This document shows, piece by piece, positions 31,039 through 37,923 of a DNA stretch of 39,561 nucleotides; within the stretch, counting starts at the first letter, position 1; every line of letters starts with the position of its first letter. Source of the stretch: an uncultured Clostridia bacterium. GTDB taxonomy: Bacteria; Bacillota; Clostridia; Oscillospirales; Ruminococcaceae. Location: contig CANPYR010000021.1 in NCBI GenBank assembly GCA_947588805.1, positions 1 through 39,561 of the forward strand. The letters are read 5' to 3'. The notes beneath the pieces were generated by a model, which ran no database searches, was not told the origin of the DNA, and worked only from the letters and a program-made list of their open reading frames with translations. A program made the position numbers and the translations under genes.

Positions 31039-31066
31039 AGGGTTAGATGGTTAGAGGTTAGAAATA
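31028..31066 (+). repeat. TTAGAGG array across the stop of the GT2 gene
   Basis: AATAGAAG ATAGAGGG TTAGATGG TTAGAGG TTAGAAA, 7-8 bp units. The TAG stop (31036-31038) is in the second unit. Confidence 0.85.
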
Positions 31067-31098
31067 GAAAAAACGCACGCGGCGGGTGCTGCGTGCGT
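31067..31098. terminator. Terminator between the convergent GT2 and aminotransferase genes
   Basis: ACGCACGC (31073-31080) and GCGTGCGT (31091-31098). On the minus strand the stem is followed by TTTTTTC, so it ends the aminotransferase transcript. Confidence 0.8.
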
Positions 31099-31110
31099 GT
31101 ACATTTAATA

Positions 31111-32388
31111 TTATGCTTCAAGGAGCTTTTCGGCGGCGGCGGCTTTTACGGCTACGCAGAAGATCTCTATCGCCTGTTTAAGCTCTTCGAGGGTGGGATA
31201 AGTCGGCGCGATCCTTATATTTCTGTCGCGCGGATCGTTTCCGTACGGGAAGGCGGCTCCCGCCGGAGTGAGCGTGACTCCCGCTTCCCGGCAAAGCTCC
31301 ACCACCCTTTTCGCGGTCCCGTCGGGGCCGTCGAAGCTGATGAAATATCCTCCCTTGGGCTTAGACCACTCCGCGATCTCAAGCGGCTCTATCTCCCGCT
31401 CCAAGGAATCGAGCACCGCGTCGAATTTCGGCTTTATTATTTCGCGGTGTTTTTTCATGTGCTCCAAAATCCCCTCGTAGCTCCCGAAGAATTTCGCGTG
31501 CCTGAGCTGGTTGAGCTTATCGTACCCTATGGTCTGGAACGCCATCTGAGACTTCATGAAGTTGATATTCTCTTCGCTCGCGCCGATTATCGCGACTCCT
31601 CCTCCGGGGAAGCTGATCTTAGAAGTCGAAGCGAAGATTATTACCATATCCGGATTCCCGGCGTGCTTGCATTCATCAAGTATATTAAGAATATTTGCGG
31701 GCTCGTCGGTCAGATCGTGAACGCAGTACGCGTCGTCCCAGAAGATCCTGAAATCCGGAGCCGCGGGCTTAAGATTTGCAAATCTTGTGATCACCCTGTC
31801 GGAATATACGACTCCCGTCGGGTTTGCGTATCTCGGAACGCACCAGATCCCCTTTATCGCTTCATCCTCCGAAACGAGCTTCTCGACTATATCCATATCC
31901 GGGCCGTCTTTGAGCATAGGGACAGGTATCATCTCGATTCCGAAGGCTTCGCAGATGGCGAAATGCCTGTCGTAGCCCGGGCAGGGGCAGAGCCACTTCA
32001 CCTTTTCGCACCTGCACCACGGCTTCGGGCTGTCCTTTACGCCCAAGAGCATGGCTTTAGCGAGCACGTCGTACATCATCTGAAGGCTCGAGTTGCCGCC
32101 GATAATTATCTCCCAGCGCCCCACGCCTATCATCTTCATGAAAAGTCTCTTCGCTTCATAGATCCCGTCTAAAACGCCGTAGTTTCTGCAGTCGATACCG
32201 CTCTCGGAGAAGTGGTCGCCGTTAAGACAGTGATTCAGCATTTCGTTCGTCAGATCAAGCTGCTCCGTGGATGGCTTTCCTCTTGACATATCAAGCTTAA
32301 GACCGCGAGCTTTAAACTGCTCGAGCAGCTTTTTCTGTTCATCCAAAAACGCGCCGAGCTCTTCGCGGGAATATTCACTCAGTTTCAT
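31111..32388 (-). CDS. Class I aminotransferase, aspartate/alanine MocR-like subgroup
   Basis: PLP enzyme of fold type I; 425 residues. The PLP lysine is Lys257 in FASTSKISFPGGG; NPTG in RYANPTGVVYSD (188-192) and the Asp of FWDDAYCVHD (218-221) hold the cofactor; NIRIAPTYP near the C-terminus has the carboxylate-binding Arg. The N-terminal MSRGKPSTEQLDL and CPCPGYDRHF mark the aspartate aminotransferase subgroup (PF12897-like) found in Clostridia and Actinobacteria. Substrate presumed aspartate and 2-oxoglutarate, by family. Start has AAAGGAGC upstream. Own promoter; a terminator follows. Confidence 0.92.
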   Translation of the reverse strand: MKLSEYSREELGAFLDEQKKLLEQFKARGLKLDMSRGKPSTEQLDLTNEMLNHCLNGDHFSESGIDCRNYGVLDGIYEAKRLFMKMIGVGRWEIIIGGNSSLQMMYDVLAKAMLLGVKDSPKPWCRCEKVKWLCPCPGYDRHFAICEAFGIEMIPVPMLKDGPDMDIVEKLVSEDEAIKGIWCVPRYANPTGVVYSDRVITRFANLKPAAPDFRIFWDDAYCVHDLTDEPANILNILDECKHAGNPDMVIIFASTSKISFPGGGVAIIGASEENINFMKSQMAFQTIGYDKLNQLRHAKFFGSYEGILEHMKKHREIIKPKFDAVLDSLEREIEPLEIAEWSKPKGGYFISFDGPDGTAKRVVELCREAGVTLTPAGAAFPYGNDPRDRNIRIAPTYPTLEELKQAIEIFCVAVKAAAAEKLLEA

Positions 32389-32425
32389 ATCTCTGCTCCT
32401 TTTAATAATGATTTTGTTATATCAT

Positions 32426-32454
32426 ATTATAGTACGGCAGGTCAAAAAATGCAA
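32426..32454 (-). promoter_or_regulatory. Probable aminotransferase promoter
   Basis: Minus strand TTGCAT (32454-32449), 17-bp spacer, TATAAT (32431-32426), 38 bp before the start codon. Confidence 0.55.
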
Positions 32455-32580
32455 GTGTAATTTTTCATTCCTGCAAAATTCCCGCCTTTTGCACTATAAA
32501 ACCCGCTTTGGAGCAGGAAAAATAACCAAATTGCACTATTACAATGCAAATTCAAGCTCGGGCAGGGAATATATTTTCCG

Positions 32581-34545
32581 TTATCTTATCTTCGCTCCGG
32601 CAGGGACCGAGCCGTCAAGAAATACCGCCTTAGCGGAGCCGTCCGGCATATCCGCTGCGCAGATCATTCCCTCGCTCAGCTCTCCCGCAAGCTTTGCGGG
32701 CTTAAGATTAGCGACGAAAAGAACGGTTTTTCCTACGAGATCCTCGGGGGAGTACCATTTCGCGATCCCGGAAAGGACCTGTCTTCCTCCCATTCCGTCG
32801 TCAAGCTTTATCCTTAAAAGCTTCTTGGACTTCTCTACCTTCTCGCATGCCAATATCTTGCCCGCCCTAAGATCCGCCTTGAAGAACTCGTCTATATCTA
32901 TCTCGGGAGCAAGGGGCGCGGCCCCAAACTCCTCCGCGGCTTTTTCCGCTTCCTTTTCGGCCGCGGCCTTTTCCTTCATGGCTTCCATCTCCGCGTTGAG
33001 CTCTTTAAGGACCTTTTCGCTGTCTATTCTTGCAAAGAGCGGCTTCGCTTCTCCCACCGAAGTACCGGCGACGTATCCCCCGAAAGCGGAGAGCGTCTCG
33101 AAGTCCCTGATATCGGTGTTTATCTGCTTACAGATCTCCTCGGAGGTCGCGGGTATTATCGGACCGGAAAGTATCCCGATAAAGCGTATAGCTTCTATAA
33201 GCTCGTACATGACCGTTTCAAGTCTTGACTTATCCTCTTCCTTAGCAAGCACCCAAGGCGAAGTTTCATCGATATATTTATTCGCTCTTCTTGCGAGCGC
33301 GATAACGTCCTCGACTGCGTCTGCGAGTCTGAACGCTTCGACGTGCTTAATAAAGCTCTTAGCGGCTTCCACGCACTTCGATTCAAGATCAAGATCAGTC
33401 TCGGTTTTTTCATGCGGGGCGTTCACCTTGCCGCCGAAGTACTTATTTACCATCGCAACGGTGCGGTTCACCAGGTTTCCGAGGGTGTTCGCAAGATCGG
33501 TGTTATACCTTTCTATAAAGGCTTCGTAGTTCATATTTCCGTCCGCTGCGAACGGCATTTCTGATAACATATAATATCTTGTGGCGTCGGCCCCGAAGCG
33601 GCTCGACATCTCCTCTGCGTATATCACGTTGCCTTTGGATTTTGACATCTTGTCCTCGCCGAAAAGAAGCCACGGGTGAGCGAACTCCTTTTTCGGAAGC
33701 TTTGCTCCGAGCGCCATAAGCCACGCTATCCAGTAGATAGAGTGGAATCTTAAGATATCCTTTCCGATGATATGAGTGCAGTTTTCCCAGTACTTGAGAT
33801 AATTTTCCGACGGGTTCTCGGGATCGTATCCGAGAGCGGTCGCGTAATTATTAAGAGCGTCGATCCAGACGTAGATAACGTGTTTCGGATCAAAATCGAC
33901 CGGAACGCCCCAAGTGAATGTCGAGCGGGTGATGCAGAAGTCCTGAAGCCCGGGCTTTACGAAGTTGTTTATCATTTCCTTGCGGCGGCTTTCCGGCTGG
34001 ATGAAATCGGGGTTCTGCTCTAAGAAGTCCTCGATCTGCTTCTGATATTTTGAAAGACGGAAGTAATAAGCTTCCTCCTTGGTTTTTCTTACCTCCGCTC
34101 CGCACTCCGGGCAGCGGCCGTCTTTAAGCTGGACCTCGGGGAAGAAGCTCTCGCAGGGTAGGCAGTACCATCCCTCGTATTCGGATTTATAGATATCTCC
34201 CTGCTCGTAGAGCTTGTCGAACATCTTCTGCAAAGCTTTCTCGTGTTCGGGATCGGTAGTGCGTATAAACTTATCATAGCTTACGTTCAGGCTGTCGATA
34301 TCCTTTCTTATAATAGCCGATACTCTATCGACGTGCTGTTTTGGGGTAATGCCCTGTTTCGCCGCTTCTTCTTCTATTTTCTGACCGTGTTCGTCGGTTC
34401 CCGTGAGGAAGAAAACGTCATACCCCTGCATTCGCCTTGTCCTCGCGATCATATCGGCGCAGACGTGGTCGTACAAATTACCGATATGCGGGCGCTTAGA
34501 AGCATAAGCGATGGCGGTAGTGATCAAATAAGGGGTTTTGGACAT
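32581..34545 (-). CDS. metG: Methionyl-tRNA synthetase with C-terminal tRNA-binding domain
   Basis: Charges tRNA-Met. 654 residues: class I core with the HIGH motif as HIGN (20-23, in SKRPHIGNLYDH), FLTGTDEHGQK, a zinc knuckle CLPC...CPEC, YVWIDALNNY, and KMSKS in GEDKMSKSKG; an anticodon-binding helical domain (NLVNRTV, WVLAKEE); a Lys/Glu/Ala-rich linker (MEAMKEKAAAEKEAEKAAEE) and a C-terminal OB-fold Trbp111-like domain (FFKADLRAGKILACEKVEKSKKLL...). Complete. Start 34545 follows AAAGGAAG; the frame stays open upstream but crosses the promoter. Confidence 0.97.
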   Translation of the reverse strand: MSKTPYLITTAIAYASKRPHIGNLYDHVCADMIARTRRMQGYDVFFLTGTDEHGQKIEEEAAKQGITPKQHVDRVSAIIRKDIDSLNVSYDKFIRTTDPEHEKALQKMFDKLYEQGDIYKSEYEGWYCLPCESFFPEVQLKDGRCPECGAEVRKTKEEAYYFRLSKYQKQIEDFLEQNPDFIQPESRRKEMINNFVKPGLQDFCITRSTFTWGVPVDFDPKHVIYVWIDALNNYATALGYDPENPSENYLKYWENCTHIIGKDILRFHSIYWIAWLMALGAKLPKKEFAHPWLLFGEDKMSKSKGNVIYAEEMSSRFGADATRYYMLSEMPFAADGNMNYEAFIERYNTDLANTLGNLVNRTVAMVNKYFGGKVNAPHEKTETDLDLESKCVEAAKSFIKHVEAFRLADAVEDVIALARRANKYIDETSPWVLAKEEDKSRLETVMYELIEAIRFIGILSGPIIPATSEEICKQINTDIRDFETLSAFGGYVAGTSVGEAKPLFARIDSEKVLKELNAEMEAMKEKAAAEKEAEKAAEEFGAAPLAPEIDIDEFFKADLRAGKILACEKVEKSKKLLRIKLDDGMGGRQVLSGIAKWYSPEDLVGKTVLFVANLKPAKLAGELSEGMICAADMPDGSAKAVFLDGSVPAGAKIR

Positions 34546-34608
34546 ATAAAGTCTTCCTTTCGTGCGGCGTTCGCCGCGGTTATTTCCGCAAATGAAGCGG
34601 ATAAGGGT

Positions 34609-34637
34609 ATTATACACTTTCTTGGAAGGAATGTCAA
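34609..34637 (-). promoter_or_regulatory. metG promoter
   Basis: Minus strand TTGACA (34637-34632), 17-bp spacer, TATAAT (34614-34609): perfect consensus. Confidence 0.85.
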
Positions 34638-34654
34638 GCGGGAGGAGGTGATGA

Positions 34655-34711
34655 GATGTGGCCAAGGCGGCCACATCAAGAATACAGAAGTCAGAAGTCA
34701 GACGACAGATG
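34655..34711 (-). repeat. TTCTGAC-type array and GATGTGGCC hairpin upstream of the metG promoter
   Basis: Minus strand: TCGTCTG ACTTCTG ACTTCTG (34708-34684), TATTCTT, then GATGTGGCC-GCCTT-GGCCACATC (34677-34655). The -35 box begins 17 bp later. The second half is identical to the module at 5141-5169 before the GH5 gene. Confidence 0.8.
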
Positions 34712-34729
34712 ATGGGGGTTACGGTTACA

Positions 34730-34815
34730 ATGGAGCGCGGCGGGATTCGCTACATATCTGCTGAATCACTGCGGAATGTGCCCGCCGAGTTTTGTCTGTG
34801 AGACAACCGAAGCGG
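34730..34815 (+). repeat. Second dispersed repeat, copy 3
   Basis: GAGCGCGGCGGGATTCGCTAC, ATATCTGCTGAATCACTGCG, GCCCGCCGAGTTTTGTCTG, TGAGACAACCGAAGCGG. Related to 24505-24590 and 17885-17995. Confidence 0.7.
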
Positions 34816-35049
34816 TCCTTTAACAACGCGATTAAAACTCTTTGAGCCGGCCGAGACAGTCTTTGCCGCCGTGGGAAGGCGTAAAGCAATTTTTAACGCT
34901 TTGTTTTGATGGCGTTCAAACGGCAAGAAGTAACGCTTTTTCCTCCTTTTTTTACAAAGTCTGGGACCTAATAAAAATTCGTCAAAGCCCTTAAATGCAC
35001 ATTGACGATTTACTTATTTAAATACAGTATTTCAGCTGTTCCAATCACT
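34816..35049. other. Gene-free stretch between metG upstream region and the XRE gene end
   Basis: No gene or clear terminator. A T-rich run (34941-34954) and AT-rich sequence to 35040. Confidence 0.4.
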
Positions 35050-35802
35050 TCACACCGACACCCACGTGCTGCCGCGGACTCCCCCAAGGTCAAAAAGGCT
35101 GCATCCCGCGAGCACCAGCCACACGGCGACCATGCCGGACGCGGGGCAGTAGCCCTCCTTGCCGTTTTTGTCGCGACCGTGCACTATCACGGCGAAGTTT
35201 GAAAGCTCTAAAAGGATCTCCTGAATTTCTGATTTTTCTAATCCTGTTTCTGCGCAGATTTCGTCAACTGTAGCCGTATTTTTCGCGATGATTTTGATGA
35301 CGGCAAACACAGTTTCATCCTCAAAAAGCTTAAGCAGATTATTGATACGCGCGCCGTCCATCTTCATACAATAGTCCGCAAAATCGGTCCCCGACATCAC
35401 AAAACCCATGCCGAGCGGATTGGAAACAAGGATGTTTTCTCCGTTTTCGAGGCAGATACTGAGCTCGTCATTCCTTGGCGCAACGATATCACGATTCATC
35501 ATTCGCGAAATCGCCTGCCTAACCGTTTCCGCGCGGCCGTTTTTCATCGCAAATTCACAAAAATCCCCTATGATCTGCGGACTTTCAGGGCTTTCGGCGC
35601 GCTTTCCGCCCAGAAGTGAGTCAAGCGTAGTGCCGAGCACATCGCATAAATCCGACAGAATCAGGATGTCCGGCATTGCCTCGCCGCGCTCCCATTTTGA
35701 AACGGCCTGCCCCGAAATCCCCAGCTTGTCGCCGAGCTGCTCCTGCGTCAGCCCCGCCGCCTTGCGAAGCTTGATAATTTTTTGTGAAATAGTTTTCTCC
35801 AT
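35050..35802 (-). CDS. XRE-family regulator with C-terminal sensing domain
   Basis: 250 residues. N-terminal HTH: MEKTISQKIIKLRKAAGLTQEQLGDKLGISGQAVSKWERGEAMPDILILSDLCDVLGTTLDSLLG (1-65). A linker and a region LSICLENGENILVSNPLGMGFVMSGTDFADYCMKMDG follow, then a possible second winged helix (TVDEICAETGLEKSEIQEILLELSNFAVI), suggesting DNA or ligand binding. The Clostridial family is common but not functionally known to me. The C-terminus ends ...MVAVWLVLAGCSLFDLGGVRGSTWVSV. Start ATG 35802 behind AAAGGAG; no downstream partner on the same strand. Confidence 0.85.
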   Translation of the reverse strand: MEKTISQKIIKLRKAAGLTQEQLGDKLGISGQAVSKWERGEAMPDILILSDLCDVLGTTLDSLLGGKRAESPESPQIIGDFCEFAMKNGRAETVRQAISRMMNRDIVAPRNDELSICLENGENILVSNPLGMGFVMSGTDFADYCMKMDGARINNLLKLFEDETVFAVIKIIAKNTATVDEICAETGLEKSEIQEILLELSNFAVIVHGRDKNGKEGYCPASGMVAVWLVLAGCSLFDLGGVRGSTWVSV

Positions 35803-35842
35803 AAAAATACTCCTTTTAACGTTTTGAAGATCTTCTATAGTC

Positions 35843-35871
35843 ATTTTAGGGCATTTTTCATGAAAAGTCAA
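35843..35871 (-). promoter_or_regulatory. Promoter of the XRE gene
   Basis: Minus strand TTGACT (35871-35866), 17-bp spacer, TAAAAT (35848-35843). The divergent stretch from here to 36202 holds no gene. Confidence 0.7.
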
Positions 35872-36202
35872 CAAACCGTTCGGCGAATTGACTAAACCGA
35901 CGGTTGAATAAATCCGCCGCATTTCGCAGGGCGTAAAGCGAATGTCTGCACTCACGCCGATGGGAATAACCGCTCGTGCAATATCGCAATATCCGTTTCC
36001 GCATAGTTATCAACAGCTTGCGGATTTATGACGTTCAGCTAAAAATCAGCAGCCCCACAACAACAATATCAATTCCCCGCCACTTTCCCGTCAATCTCCC
36101 TAAAGCCGTCCCGATTCACATAATCCCAAAAGCCCATTTTCGGCATATCCCTCCCACTCTGCTTTCCCCTCCTCTCCCCTCCCACAAACATCTTTAAAAA
36201 AT

Positions 36203-36233
36203 TGTTGACAAGTCAACATCTTTGTGCTATTAT
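36203..36233 (+). promoter_or_regulatory. marR promoter with overlapping inverted repeat (candidate operator)
   Basis: TTGACA (36205-36210), 17-bp spacer, TATTAT (36228-36233). TGTTGAC-AA-GTCAACA (36203-36218), a perfect 7-bp inverted repeat, covers the -35 box, as expected for a MarR autorepression site. Confidence 0.7.
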
Positions 36234-36275
36234 ATTCCGTGGCGCCCTGTGGCGCTTAGGAAAGGAAGTGATAAA

Positions 36276-36752
36276 ATGTACGAAAGATTTGAAGAATTTA
36301 CCTTCGCTGTTTATGAGATCCAGCGCAGATGGAATAAAATAGCTTCGGACGGGATGGAGTTTTACGGTCTCAAGGGGAGCTACGTGGTGTACATCCTCGC
36401 CCTGAATCGCGTGCCGGAGGGATTGACGGCGGCGGGACTCGGGAATATCTGCGGGAGGGATAAGGCCGACGTTAGCAGAACTCTTGCGGTTTTGGAATCC
36501 AAAAATATCATCCGAAAAGAATCCGGCGGCGGGAATATCTATCGCGCGAAGCTTTATCTGACAGAGACCGGAAAGGCTTTGGCCGAGGAGCTCGCGAAAA
36601 AAGCGGAGTATGCAGAAGCCGCGGTCGGAAAAGGTCTTTCGGATGACGATCGCGCCGCGCTTTATAGGTCCTTGGAGGTCATAAGAAATAATCTGAGAGA
36701 GCTTGAAGCCAAAGGGATACCGGAGGATTTTGATTTAGAAAAAACTGTTTGA
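36276..36752 (+). CDS. MarR-family transcriptional regulator
   Basis: 158-residue winged helix dimer: MYERFEEFTFAVYEIQRRWNKIASDGM (dimer helix), the wHTH GLTAAGLGNICGRDKADVSRTLAVLESKNIIRKE (50-83) with wing GGGNIYRAKLYLTETGKALA, then the C-terminal dimer helices. AAAGGAAGTG precedes the ATG; in-frame codons upstream lie across the -10 box and are excluded. The perfect inverted repeat over the promoter suggests autorepression. DegV follows after 79 bp and could be co-regulated. Ligand unknown. Confidence 0.9.
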   Translation: MYERFEEFTFAVYEIQRRWNKIASDGMEFYGLKGSYVVYILALNRVPEGLTAAGLGNICGRDKADVSRTLAVLESKNIIRKESGGGNIYRAKLYLTETGKALAEELAKKAEYAEAAVGKGLSDDDRAALYRSLEVIRNNLRELEAKGIPEDFDLEKTV

Positions 36753-36831
36753 TAACGGTATTTTTCAACACGTTAAAAGTTTAATTCATATTTTTAATTA
36801 TTTTTAATATTCTAAGCGGAGGCATAACAAA

Positions 36832-37674
36832 ATGAGCGTAAAAATAATTCTTGATTCAACTACAGACGTCGCGCCGGAGCTAAAAGGGAGATTTGAAGTC
36901 ATCCCGCTCCCGATTTTCTTCGGCGAGGAAAAATATTATGACGGCGTGAACCTCACGCACGCGCAGTTTTATGAAAAGCTTGCGGCGGGGAAGGACCTTC
37001 CCACGACAAGTCAGGCAACGCCGTTTGAATATGAAAACGTATATAAAAAAGTGACGGAAGCAGGCGATTCGGCGGTCGTTCTGACGCTTTCAAAAAAGCT
37101 TTCCGGGACATATCAGAGCGCCGTGATCGCCGCCGAGAAATTCAAAGGAAAAATTTATGTTGTAGACAGCGATACGGTGACTATTTCCGCGGGGATTCTG
37201 GCCGAGTATGCGCTCGGGCTCTCGGAGAAGGGATTAAGCGCCAAGGAGATAGCGTCGGAAATCGAAAAAGAGAAGAAGAACGTCCGGCTTGTCGCGATGG
37301 TAGATACGCTTGAATATTTAAAGCGCGGCGGCAGGATATCAAAAACCGTCGCGTTTGCGGGAGAGCTTTTGAATTTCAAGCCGGTGGTATCGGTAGAGGA
37401 TGGCGAGGTAAAGCTTTTAGGCAAGGCGCGCGGCGCTAAGCAGGGCAACAACCTTTTGGAGAAGGAGATCGAAAAAGCGGGCGGCGTGAATTATGATATG
37501 CCGCTGCTGCTCGGATATTCCGGGACGGACGACGGCATAATCAAGCGATATATACAGGACTTTTCGCGGCTCTGGATAGGAAAGACCGACAATCTCAGGA
37601 TATCCGAGATAGGGACGGTGGTCGGGACTCATGCGGGACCGGGGGCTATTGCGGTAGCGTTTTTCAGGGGGTAG
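36832..37674 (+). CDS. DegV-family fatty-acid-binding protein
   Basis: 280-residue FakB-type protein: binds a fatty acid for phosphorylation by FakA kinase and so feeds exogenous fatty acids to phospholipid synthesis. Signs: KIILDSTTDVAPEL at the N-terminus, IPLPIFFGEEKYYDG, PTTSQATPFEY, LTLSKKLSGTYQSAV, VVDSDTVTISAGILAEYAL, LEYLKRGGRISKT and the C-terminal GTVVGTHAGPGAIAVAF, which carries the ligand-binding loop. Good ribosome site (GGAGG). A marR gene upstream fits a lipid-responsive regulator, but that is inference. Confidence 0.93.
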   Translation: MSVKIILDSTTDVAPELKGRFEVIPLPIFFGEEKYYDGVNLTHAQFYEKLAAGKDLPTTSQATPFEYENVYKKVTEAGDSAVVLTLSKKLSGTYQSAVIAAEKFKGKIYVVDSDTVTISAGILAEYALGLSEKGLSAKEIASEIEKEKKNVRLVAMVDTLEYLKRGGRISKTVAFAGELLNFKPVVSVEDGEVKLLGKARGAKQGNNLLEKEIEKAGGVNYDMPLLLGYSGTDDGIIKRYIQDFSRLWIGKTDNLRISEIGTVVGTHAGPGAIAVAFFRG

Positions 37675-37854
37675 ATCAGAATGGGGAAGGGGTGTTCCCC
37701 ACACTTAAAGACCCACAATCCGCCCACGCTGCAATACACTTTTAAAACCAGATATCCACTTACCTACGACTGCTAACTTGACTTTTTCAGGCAAAATGTG
37801 TCCGACCTAAACAAATTATACAGCGCGATTAAAGCTTGAGTTTATCTAAAAATC

Positions 37855-37897
37855 AACCCGTCCTTTGCATCAAAATTCCATGCAGAGGGCGGGTTTT
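37855..37897. terminator. Terminator after the GH43 gene (and possibly degV)
   Basis: AACCCGTCC (37855-37863) pairs with GGGCGGGTT (37887-37895), extended by GCAT/ATGC in the middle. The plus side has TTTT, the minus side GATTTTTAG. Confidence 0.75.
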
Positions 37898-37923
37898 AAT
37901 ATCAAAATCTCTTCATGCCGGCG

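Noticed and set aside
31093..32172. Long plus-strand open frame (359 codons)
   Set aside because: It lies wholly antisense to the aminotransferase, which has the PLP lysine, a ribosome site and a terminator. The plus frame has a composition typical of a shadow and no ribosome site.
32267..33529. 420-codon plus-strand frame
   Set aside because: Antisense to the metG 3' half and the aminotransferase start; Ser-rich low-complexity translation, no start signals.
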